Assembly: GCA_038363925.1 (NCBI GenBank)
Contig: JAQQWL010000002.1
Location: 2,914,001-2,978,000 of the forward strand
Length of the DNA: 64,000 nucleotides
Reading direction: 5' to 3'
Source: Apiospora phragmitis
Lineage: Eukaryota; Ascomycota; Sordariomycetes; Amphisphaeriales; Apiosporaceae
The notes under the pieces are model-generated. The model did no database searches. It saw only the letters and a program-made list of their open reading frames with translations, and had not been told where the DNA came from. How positions within the stretch are numbered: position 1 is the stretch's first letter; every line of letters begins with the position of its first letter. Positions 50,500-61,679 of the stretch are shown one piece after another. Made by a program: the position numbers and the translations under genes.

Positions 50500-53400
50500 A
50501 TTATCCCCCTTTTTATTTAATAGTCCTTATTATATTTTTAGCGTAAGATTTTTAAATAATAAAAACGAATATGTTCCGTAATTCTCACGAGGTGCCCTAA
50601 TAAGGGGTAATAAAGGTATAAAATAAATAAAAATAAGGGGATCGCGTATTATATTATTAACGCGTTAATAAATATTTTTAAGTAAATATATAAATAATTA
50701 TAATAAGTTTTTTATAATTTTAAAATAGAATTATTTTAAAATTTAATTAATTTTTTCCGCTTCGATTAATAATAATCCGTTATTTCGTACCACGATTTCG
50801 TTATTTATTTATATGCTTTTAAATAAAAACTATCGCGAATTTCTTTTTTTATATTATAATAACCGCCGTTTTCTAACGCACCTAATTATTTAATAATTAT
50901 AACGGCGGTATTTTATTTATCGCGCCCGATTCGTTTTATTATTTTTACGTTTCGTTATAAACTTCCGCTTATAAACCTTTTATTAACGAGCGCCTCGAGT
51001 TTAATTACTTTTTTACTAACCCTTAATCTTTAATTTATAACTAATCTAATTTTAAAGTAAGCTATTATAATAATAATAAAACTTATAAAGCTATAAATTT
51101 ATTATATTAATTCGTTTTCGAGGTATTTTAATTAAATTTTTTTAATAAGTTCTTAACGCGCTAGTCGGAAACTTTTAAATCGTTATTATTATATTCTCGG
51201 GCTTAATAAAATATTTTTAAAAAGTTAATAACGATAATACCTTTATTTTTCTTATCGAGCTCCGCCGCTGTACGGGCAGTATTCTATACCGTCTCGTCGT
51301 CTCTTTTTGTTACGTAATAAAGGGCTATAAAGCCGAGTTCGGAATTTCCGGCTCGAAGAAATCTATTAAAGTAATAAGATTCTTACGGTAAATTCTTAGG
51401 TCCCGATCCCGTTTTATTAACGGTAATATTACGAATAAATAAATTTAATCGCCTACCGCTAAAAATACGCCTCGCGAAAAGACGCCTTACATAAACGTTT
51501 CGCCCCCCTCGGTATTAATATTATAAGCACCTTATACTCGTTAATTACGGGTTTATTCCGCTAATATTTCGTTAAACTATAAAAAAGGCCGACGCTTTTA
51601 AAACTATAGTCTTATTACGCCTCTTCCGTTATAACCGCGGTTTTATTACTTAAAATATAGCCTTTAATTTTATTAAAAAACGAGCTTTCGTATTTCTCGC
51701 CTCTTTTCATAAAAATATTGCTAAAAACTAGGCTATTTATTTTAAAAACGAGTTAAGCCTTTTAAGCTTAATATTTTAAATAATTATATTATGAAGTTTT
51801 CGTCCTGGTTTTTTTTTATAATAAAATAAATTCCCCGGCGTAATATAAACCTCGTAACTAATTAATAAGGCATAGATTTTCTAATTTTATTATTTAAATA
51901 AATAAGTTCGAATTTTATCGAAGTCTAGCTTCGGCCTTTTTTCGAATTAATTAAATAAATAATAAAAGTTTCAAGGCCGGTTTTACCTTTATAATAATAA
52001 TTTATAAAACTTATTTTTCCGTTTTATAATTAATAATATAACCTAGTTTTTTTTTTATATTAAACTATTTTTATAAAAACGTTTATTAAGTTTTCGGCCG
52101 GTTTTTATTAATTATATTCGGCGGGTTAACCCTTTTATTTTATTAAATAATATTATCGCCCTTTTTAACGCATCTTTTTTTTAACCTCTTTTATTTTTTA
52201 CTCCTCGTTATCCTTTAGTTCCGATATTAATAAGATATTAAAAGATATTATTTTTTATAACTTTAATAATTAAATAAGGAATATATTATAAAGGCGGGAA
52301 TATTTCTCCGGTAAGGCCAGCCGGTACGCTAACGTCCCGATACGCTCGAAAACTCGAAACGGACCGACGAACTTTAAAGCCAATTTCTTATTTTAAACTT
52401 TTAAGTTTTTAATAAAGAGCTTTATTATTTATCCGATTTTAAAAATAATTAGTTTATAATAAGAATTATAATATTATATTTAAGATTTTATTACTTTTTT
52501 TTAACGTTTTTTTTATTCTTATTCGTAAGTTTTATAGTTTTAATAGCTTATTTTTAATTATTAATACCTTTTCCGTAAGAGAGTTGTTTTTAATAAATAT
52601 ATAAAAATCCGGTTAATAATTATATATAGCTTTGAATAATAATAGCTTTATTATTAAATTTATTAAAAAATTAATAATATAAAATATTATATATAATAAA
52701 TTCGGTTATAGTTTAAGGTATTTTATTACGTAATATTTTAAATATGTTTTAAAAACCTAATTTATTTTCTCGGTTTAGCTATTTATTTATAAATAAAATA
52801 CCGTCGAATACCTTAGTTTTATTTTATTTTCGAAGTAAAGTTATAATTAGAAATTATTAATAAAAATCGAGCCCTTATTTAAAAAGAGCCCCTTTAAGTT
52901 ATTAAATTAATACTCGATTTTTTTATAAAATAGCTATATTAATTTAACGGTATTAATTATTTTCGATATGGGGAAGAAAAAGGATAACTTATTATATCGG
53001 TTTATTATTATAAGGATAATATTAACAAATTATTATTTATAAAAAAGAATTAAGTAGGTTTATAATAAAGTTTATATTATATTCTTTTTTTAAATAATTA
53101 AATCAGGGTAATAAAGTAAGTTTATTATACGGACGGTAATATTTCGCTTTAGAGCCGAAATATATAACGTAGGTTTTTATATATATAACTATATCCTTTT
53201 ATAAATCGGGTTAATAAAACTTTTTTTCGAAAAGTTTTATTATATGATCGCGTTTGAAGTAGCTATTAAAAAGGTTATTATAATATACCTATAGTAATTA
53301 TACTCGGAGTAATATTTATTTAAAGATATATATTTTTTTATTAAAATATAGTAATTTATTTATTATTATCGCTTATTAGTATTTCGAGTCCGCCTCAACC

Positions 53401-56400
53401 CTTAAGCTTTTCCGCCTCCGTTAATAAGTTTCGTTCTTTTTTTAAGTTTAATTAATAAAGGTTTTTAAGTCGGGATTAATTTTTAACAATAACGAGTTTT
53501 CTTATTATACCGAATTTCTCGCTTTTTAATAAATTATTATTTAAATTAGGATAATACGTTCGGGCGTTAATTTTATTCCGTATATTATTTAAGTTAGTAT
53601 TCGAGGCTTGTTTTTTAAAGAGTTAATATTTATTATTAGCTTTTTTTTTAAAATAAGTAATAATATTAAATTATTACCCGTATTAATAATATAATTTAAT
53701 TATTTCAATGGGTTATTAACGGGGTTATTTTTATTTAATTAATAAATAATTACGAAATTAAAAAAGGCTAAATATATATATTAATATATTTAGCAATTAT
53801 TTAATTTATTAATTTTTATAAAGCTTTATAAGTTTCGATAATTAGAAAATATTTCGATAATATATTTTACCTTTTTTAAATAATACTTTTAATATTTAAA
53901 ACACAATATTATTACGAGTATCTTTTAGTTTAATATATTATAATTAAGCTCCGCCCCGGAAAACTTTTTAAAGTAAAAGGAGACCGGGTGTTAATAATTT
54001 TTAATACTTTTTTAAAAAAGGGATCTAATTATTACGAATTTAGAAGCGTTTATTTCTAGCCGTATCAGCTTTTCAAGGTTAAAATAGGTTAAGAGCAGCG
54101 CTATTTAAAAAGCTTGCTTTAAAAGTATAAAAACTATTTTAATAAGGCTATTTAAGTAGAACGCTCTTATTTTTTATCCGGTTTCGCTATTTTTATATAA
54201 TTTTATTAATAGGGTAACGATTTCGGAATACTTTTTTATAAAGCAACGATAAAAATTATAAAATTTTAAAAAGATTTAAAAGTTATAAATAAATATTAAC
54301 GTTAATTAATCCTTAATTATATCAATTTTTAAAAGATTTATAAATACTTTTTTTATAAAGATATAATATTTTAAGAATTTTAAAGATTTTTAAAAGAATT
54401 AGTATTTAAATAGTTTTATATATAGGTCGGTTTTTAAAAGCTTTTTAATTATTTATTATAAATATTTCGTATAAGTTTTTTTATTTAGGGAATAAATTAA
54501 AATATTATTAATATATATTATATAATAAATATTTATTAAATTTTTTAAATATTATAAAATATAATATTAAAAAATAGCCGGGGTATTAATAAAGTTTATT
54601 ATTATTATTAAAAACTCGAAATAGCCGTATCGGGTACGAAATACCGTTTTCTATTCGTTTTTACGTTTAATACAGATACGGTAATACATATCCTTAAAGT
54701 CGATTTTAAAAAAGATTATAAATTAAGAGATTTTATTTAATAATTTTAAAATAAAGGGTAAAATATACCGGTTTTTAATAATAACGTTATTTAATCTTTT
54801 ATAATTAATATAAAGGCGTAAAGTTTCGTTTTTTTTAAAACGAAAAGGATAGGGGCCCCCGTTAAACTTTATAATTCTCAGATTTTCCCCTCTTTTTTTA
54901 TTTTATTTAATTATTTTTGTAATATTTAAAATTCGGAATATAATAAGGGGTAGATAGGTCGGTAAAGGGGCTCCGTTCCGGGTTCGAGATCGATAATATG
55001 GCTAGCTGCTCGGTCTAACGAAAAGATATTATATTTTTCGGTCTCGAAAAAAGTAGTTAGGTGTTAGATATAACTAGGGATAAAGGGTAGGGCCTTTTCC
55101 CTAGGTATTTCTCCTCTTTTTATACCTTTTTTTACAGAAATATAATAATATAATAAAAGGTATTACCTCTATAGGCGTAGTAAAAAAGGCGAGGGTTTAT
55201 AAATTAGATTTTAATTATATTAATAAAAAATTATTAACGGTTTTTTCCCGCGTTAATAATTAGTTTTAACTCTTATATAATTTTATAAAATAATAAAACC
55301 GGGGTATTTTTATAACGAAAATCCCGGTTAATAATAATATAAAAGCGTTAAATTTATTTCGTAACCTTTTAAAACTTAATAAGATTAAACTTTATTTAAT
55401 AAATATTATAAATAAAAATATATAAATTATTAATAAAATTAATAAATATTATTTATAAAAGGGTTTAAAATAATTTAATTTATAAAACGAAAATATAATT
55501 AATTATATTTATTTTAAAATACGTATTTAAATTAAAATAAATAGAGATTAACGCCGTACGCAATAAAAAAGTAACGATTATAATAAGAACTCGTAAAGTT
55601 TTAAATACTTTTATGAAGGGATCTTTATTCGAAAAGGGTATACTTTTATTTAAAACCTTCCCTCGTTTCCCGAAATTCGTTATATTAATATCTAATTTTT
55701 AATAAAATATTTATTAACGTAATATCTTTTCTTACTATATTAATAATAAATAATATAGTTTAAATTCAGGTAGCCCGCGGTACCGTTCCGTGCCGGTCCG
55801 GCCTACGCGTTTTTAAAGTAAAACGGTAAGGTAGATACGTCCTATTTCCCGTTATAATTCGGCGGGCCTTACTTCTTACGTTTAAAATCCTTAGGCTCCG
55901 AATTATTTAAACTAACGTAGCTTCGCGGGCCCTTAGCGGGCGTTATTATTATTCAGCTTTTCGTATTCTTTTTTTTATTAATTTTAATAAGATCTCTTAC
56001 TTTTTTTTTACTAGATTAACTATATTATTCCGTCGTTCCGAAATATTATCGTAATAATTCATAATATCGTAACGTAAAAACTAGAAGAGCTTGCTAAAGA
56101 AATAATATACACGTTCCCGGTCGGAGCGCGGGCGGACTTAGCTCTCTAAGGAGGCTAGGTATTTATAAAACTACCGCGGATCCTAATTTAAGAATTAGTA
56201 CGCCTTTTTTAATTAAGAATTAATTATAGCGGCTTCGTTAATAAGGCTCTAAATAATTACTTATATTTATTTTAAAAAAGTTATTTAATAATATTTTAAT
56301 TATTTCGATTCGTACTTAGAGGCGTATTACTTCTTTAAGCGAAATTATTATTTTATTTTTTAAATTATTTAGCTATATACGTATATAATCCTAGCGTAAA

Positions 56401-57015
56401 TATTACGGTAACGTTTTAAAATAGTTTTATAAATTATTCGTAACTTTTTAACCTAGTTTTTCTATTATATTTTAATAAAAGTTAAATTAAATTAATTATA
56501 TTAAAACTTAATTAATTTATTAAAGTTTAAATCGAAATCGTTAACTAATAAAGTTCTATTAATATTATTATTTAAAAATAAATTATTAATAAGGTTTAAG
56601 TTATACCTTTCTAATTTTAAAAAAGTATCGGCCTCGCCGCCTAATAAGTTCGAAAAGGATAAAAGGTTTTTTACGTCCTTATTTTTTTATTAAAAAGCTT
56701 ATTTCTTAACTTTTTTAAAGCGTTTTTTAAATAACGACCGTTTAAGTTTTAATTAATTAAGCTTTTTTCGAAGTCGTATTTTTAAAGGTATGTTAGGGGG
56801 AGCGTTGGGCTTAATAATAAATAAAGGATTATTAATAATATCCGTAGCTATTCTTACTTCTTTTTTTTTTTCTCTTTTTAAAAAGGGGATTTATCGGTCT
56901 TTCGTTTTTACCATCCTTAACGGTTATATTTAAAAAATTAAAGGCTATAAAAGTTCTCTTTTTTTTCGAAATCGATATTATTAATAAGTAAGTTATATTA
57001 TAAAAGCGTTAAAAT

Positions 57016-57185
57016 TATAAAAATATATTAATCCCTGAGTATTAATAATATATAAATATAATAAAATAAAGTTAACGCTTATTCCGTATATATTTTTTAT
57101 AGGAATATAAGATATTATAAAGAAACTAGAAGGAGAGGGGCCCGGGAGTTATGGGACGTACGGATGCTTCCTCTATCTTCTTACA
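57016..57185 (-). repeat. LTR of element D (5' LTR in element orientation)
   Basis: 170 bp, from TATAAAAATATATT to TCTTCTTACA; the terminal CA is preserved here and shows the original end. It pairs with 50330-50499. Confidence 0.9.
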
Positions 57186-57501
57186 CCGAGGCCGAATGAG
57201 TACACTCTTAATACTTTCCGACGCCTTTTATTATAATATATTTTTACCCTTTAAAAACGTAACGAGAATACGGTATAACTTTAAAACTAAACTCGTTAAA
57301 AAATAAAATAAAATAATAACGACGAGCCGTAAAAACTTTCGGCGAAAAATAACGTTTCTTAACACGACTAGATATTATAATAAATATATTATATAAAAAA
57401 GTAAAAAAAGAAAAAAAACTTACTAAACTTAATATAACGGCGCGTATTAAATACTTATAATAATTACTTTAAAAATAAAGTAAATAAAGGAAAAGGGATA
57501 A

Positions 57502-58223
57502 TATTATAAATAGGCCTAACTTATATAACTAGCCTCACCTCGAAAACGGTACTAAAATAACCCGAGGCGCTTATTAACTTAACTAGCTACACTAATTATA
57601 AAAACTACCCTACGAACCCCTCGGCTAATAAGGCCTATTTATTAATAAAAAACTATTAAAATTATTAAAGTTTATTAACTATAATAACTAATATTATAAT
57701 AACCGAAAATAATATAGCTACTTTAAATTAATACTTAAGGAATAATACGAAATAAATAGTTAAAAAAATTTTATAATAAAGTAATATTCGATTACGTAAA
57801 AATATAAAATAACAACGTCGCGTAATAAAGCTTTAGCGATCTATTTAATAATATTTAATTAAATAATATTAAATAATATTAATTATAATTAAATAACCTC
57901 GAAACGATACTTATATTAATAAAAAAAGGATTAAATATATAAATAATAAACGTTCCTTATATATTTTATATAAATACTTTTTATTTTAATAATTAATTTA
58001 AATATTAATTTAACCTATTAATAAAGTAAACAGCCTTAATAACCTTATTATAAATACCTTTAAATCTACGTACTTTAATTACCTTTTATTTTTATAATTA
58101 TTATATATTATATTAATAAAGGCGGACTTTTATCGCACGTTTAAATACTTTCTTATATTATTAAATATAAACCTTAGTACGTTTTATTAAGTTTTTTTTA
58201 AAACTTAAATAACGTTTATTATA
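57502..58223 (+). repeat. 3' LTR of element C
   Basis: It is preceded by a purine tract (AAAGGAAAAGGGATAA). It starts TATTATAAATAGG and ends AACGTTTATTATA. The 5' part differs from the A and B types (GCCTCACCTCG..CCCGAGGCGC), while the 3' part (57,930-58,223) matches them. Confidence 0.82.
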
Positions 58224-58394
58224 TTAAAACGATTTATTTATTATTATAACGAGACTATATATAAAGGATAAAGATGTTTTAAATTTAATTTAAAGCTATA
58301 GCATTATTAGTTCACCCTTTAAATAACGCTTTAAACCGCTAGTTATCTTAAAGATGGCCGTCTTAGTCTAGAAACTACTAGCTTTAAACGTTGG
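58224..58394. other. Short flank between LTR of C and a solo LTR
   Basis: A moderately mutated stretch of unknown origin that continues on the far side of the solo LTR at 59,058. Confidence 0.35.
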
Positions 58395-59057
58395 TGTAAT
58401 AAACGCTATCTAGGTTTTAAAAGAAACCTAGTAAGACGTACTAGAGTTTATATTAATAATACGAAAAAGTATTTAAACGTGCGATAAAAATAACGCTTTT
58501 ATTAATATAATATATAATAATTAAGTCGTAACGTAATAATAAAAGGTTAAGTAAAAGTATTTATATAATAGAGTTATTAAAGTTATTTACTTTATTAATA
58601 AATTAAGATTAATACTTAAATTAATTACTAAAGTAAAGAGTGTTTATATAAAATATATAAGGGATATTCGTCGTTATATATTTAATCCCTCTTTTAATAA
58701 TCCTTTTATTACTTAATCTTAATTAGTTATACTTAATATTATTTAATTAAATATTATTAAACTACTCGGTATTACTTCACCGAGCTACGTCGGGCCTTAT
58801 TTATTACGTAACCCGTTCTTAACTATCCCTATAGTTTCGTCCACCTCTATTTATCTAGGGCTAAATAACCATATCGTGCTATCCTTATAGTATTAGTTAT
58901 TATAGTATTATAGCGGTATAGTATTTATCGTTATAAGTAGGTTTATTAATATTAATCGATAGGGTAAGTCTTTATATTAACTTTTATAAGCGCCTCGAGA
59001 TATAGTATCGCCGTGCCGAGTATAAGTCTAGCCGTATAATTAGGTCAGGTTATAATA
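58395..59057 (-). mobile_element. Solo LTR of the A/B/C family, C subtype, GTTGG/GTCGG duplication
   Basis: The plus strand runs from TGTAATAAACGC to GGTTATAATA, the reverse of the family's LTR. The flanking 5-mers are GTTGG (58390-58394) and GTCGG (59058-59062). They differ by one C to T change, consistent with a target duplication altered later by RIP. The 5' part resembles the LTR of element C. Confidence 0.87.
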
Positions 59058-59062
59058 GTCGG

Positions 59063-59677
59063 CCCCTTTAAAAATAACTAGCGGCGGGAGGGCTACCTCA
59101 TTATAGCCTACACACTCTAGGGTAATATTCTATTCCCTTTTCTTAACGTCTTTTTTAAAGGCTAAATAGCTAATAGCTTTATTAACTACTTAATAATTAC
59201 CGCTAACGCCTTAGCCGATACTTATTTCGTTAATATTATAAAAGCGTTTAAAAGAGATATTAACTAGCTTTAAAGTATTAAGTTTATTAAAAAAGATATT
59301 AATATTTATTACTATAGCTTTATTAATTCGGCTATAATTAATTATTTTCGATTTTATAGTTTTAATAAACTCGTTTTTAATTAAAAAATAAATATATTAT
59401 CGTTATTTTAAAATATAAAAGGCTTTAAAAGCGTTTAATATTTATTAAGTTATAAATTTAAACTTAATTAATATTAATATAAAGCTTAATTTAGTTTAAT
59501 TAACGGCTTAATATATTAATTCGTTTTTTAAAAATAATAATAAAACTTATTAATCTTTATTAAACTCACTTTTAATAAGTATATCGACGAGACGGCGTTA
59601 GATATATAATCGAGGGGTTAATTATTTACGGGCGGATTCGCGAGTAGCTGCTTTAAGCTTTACGTCGCGCACGGTAG
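59063..59677. other. RIP-degraded sequence of unidentified origin
   Basis: AT-rich, no recognisable frame. Its right end (59,580-59,677) is GC-richer. It forms the target of the second miniature element. Confidence 0.35.
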
Positions 59678-60167
59678 TATTACGATCGGCGGGTTGGTCC
59701 CCCGCGGGTAGCACTTAAGGCGTAGAATTGGACAGAAATAACCCGAAGAGTTATTTCCGAAGCTTTTACTTTATAGCGTAGTAATTAATCTATATATATT
59801 ATAATATAATAACTTTTTATTTTTATTAAATAAGAGACATAAGTTTAATTTTTATATTTATTAAATAAGAGCTCTTTTTAATTACTTAGGCAAGATCGCT
59901 AGTAAGTAGGCAAGGCCTTGTACGGACTAGTTACCCGTGCAAAAGCTTTAGAGTTTCTCTATACTTAGCCTAAATCATGTGCGTTTAGGACTTGTCACCC
60001 TAGGGCATAAGGGCATGCCTTTAGAGAGAGGGTATAGTGTTACGATCGGCGGGTTAATCCCCCCGCGGGTAGCACTTAAGGCGTAGAATTAGATAGAAAT
60101 GACTTAAAGAGTCATTTCCGAAGCTTTTACTTTATAGCGTAGTGGTTAGTTTATACGCACTATAACA
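59678..60167 (+). mobile_element. Miniature LTR element (TRIM-like), copy 2, 490 bp, with GGTAG duplications
   Basis: Terminal repeats lie at 59678-59806 and 60038-60167. The second repeat keeps the original ends, TGTTACG at the start and TATAACA at the end, so the element has the TG..CA ends of LTR retrotransposons. GGTAG stands on both sides (59673-59677 and 60168-60172). The internal part matches copy 1 along its length and ends in a purine tract (GAGAGAGGG). A GC-rich hairpin (GCGGG..CCCGC) lies near each repeat's start. Confidence 0.92.
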
Positions 60168-60172
60168 GGTAG

Positions 60173-60994
60173 CCTATATATACTTTTAAATATTAAACGA
60201 AGATATCGTTATAAAAAGTAAAAATAAACGAGAAGAATAAAGGTAATAATTATTTTAAAAAATAAAAAGTAATAATTAAATTAAAGAGTCTTTTAATTAA
60301 AATATATAATAAAAAGACGCGTTTATAAAATAAAACGCGGTAGCTTATAACGAGGTAGCTCGTAAAGGGGTACTTTAACTTAATATAACTTTAATTTATT
60401 TCTTATAATAATTTATTACGTATTATTAATTATTTACTATAAAATAAGACGAAAAGTAGTTCTTAGCCACTAGGTTATTTTAATCTCACCTCTTAAGAAT
60501 AACTTAATAAAAAGAGTTTATTATATTATTAATTCTTCGTTTTAAGGTTATACCTTAAAAATTAAAGACTACTATAACCTTAAAGTAATAAAGAAACGAT
60601 ACACCCTAGTCTCTTTTAAGCACATCGAGGATACGTAATTAAGTTCCTTTAATAAAACCGCCCCTTTTATTTTAAAACCCGGAATAAGTCTTAAACTACT
60701 CGATTTATTTAAAATAAAAATTATCGTTACTTACTTAATTAATAATTTTACTATTAATTAATTAAATAAGTTAAAGATAAAACTATTAAAACTAAGCTTA
60801 AAACTTTATTTAATCTTTAATTAATAAGGGCGTAATTAATCCCTCGGCGATAGACTCTTTAAGAACCGCTCTAAAAATATAGGCTAGCGAGTAATAATTC
60901 GTTCGAAACTTCGGGGGTAAATAGAGGTCTTAAAATAATGCCCTATTATATAGTTCGAGATTTTATTATAATATATTATTTATACTTATAATAA
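60173..60994. other. RIP-degraded sequence of unidentified origin
   Basis: AT-rich DNA with a few partly preserved patches (60,480-60,700, 60,840-60,930). No domain or terminal repeat recognised. Confidence 0.35.
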
Positions 60995-61679
60995 TATAAC
61001 GAACGTTATTTAAGTTTTAAAAGAAACCTAGTAAGACGTATTAAGGTTTATATTAATAATATAAGAAAGTATCCGAACGTATAATAAAAATTGTTTTTAT
61101 TAATATAATAAATAATAATTTATAAAAATAAAAGTAATTAAAATACGTAAGTTTAAAAATATTCGTAATAATTTTATTAAAATTATTTATTTTATTAATA
61201 AATTAAAATTAATATTTAAATTAATTATTAACATAAAAAATATTTATATAAAATATATAAAAAACGTTTATCGTTATATATTTAATCTCTTCCCTTATTA
61301 ATCCGTTAGAACGTCCGCTGGCTCATAGTAATCCCGTTATTAGTTCACGGTGATCCATCCCTTGGATCACGGTGATCCATTTTAATAGCTTACTTAGGGG
61401 CGTCGTGATCCCGTCGCTCCTAGTTTATTTACTAAAGCGGTGGTCTAGTCCCTCCTCGTCCCGTAGTTCTTTCCTAGCCGCTTTCCCGGGTCGGGTCTAT
61501 TCTTTCGCTATTTAGGATATTCTCGTAATTATATTTATATATTTTTATAATATAAAAAAGTTTATATTAATATAATTAATAATATAATTAATAATTATAA
61601 CGTTATAACCTAGTCGGGGTATAATAGTTCCGTTTTAATAAATAAAGTTTTAATTATATAATTAAATCGGGTTATAATA
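60995..61679 (-). repeat. 3' LTR of element F
   Basis: The plus strand runs from TATAACGAACG to GGGTTATAATA. It shares the U3 region of the solo LTR at 32847-33547, including the palindrome GGATCACGGTGATCC at 61364-61378. Confidence 0.87.

Larger units (their letters stand above)
50330..57185 (-). mobile_element. Ty3/Gypsy retrotransposon D, complete, different family, nested in element C, CCGAG duplications
   Basis: Two 170-bp LTRs (50330-50499 and 57016-57185) share GAGAGGGGCCCGGGAG and GATAAAATAAAG stretches. CCGAG occurs on both outer sides (50325-50329 and 57186-57190). The flanks belong to the 3' part of element C. The internal region reads on the minus strand. A reverse transcriptase motif YINNILIYSLN lies at about 54,515-54,485, and downstream of it (52,390-52,250) an integrase C-terminal motif KFVGPFRVFERIGTLAYRL. 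The reverse-transcriptase-before-integrase order marks a Gypsy element. Total length is 6.86 kb. Many stops show it is dead. Confidence 0.92.
47297..58223 (+). mobile_element. Ty3/Gypsy retrotransposon C, 5' truncated, with two nested insertions
   Basis: It begins inside the reverse transcriptase region (equivalent to about 36,255 of element A) and passes through RNase H and integrase (AYYP..TNK..T motif at 49267-49300) to a 3' LTR at 57502-58223. It is split by a miniature LTR element (48122-48615) and by element D (50330-57185). Element A's 3' LTR abuts its left end. The missing 5' half is not found left of A, so C was truncated by deletion or recombination rather than merely split by A. 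Confidence 0.82.
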
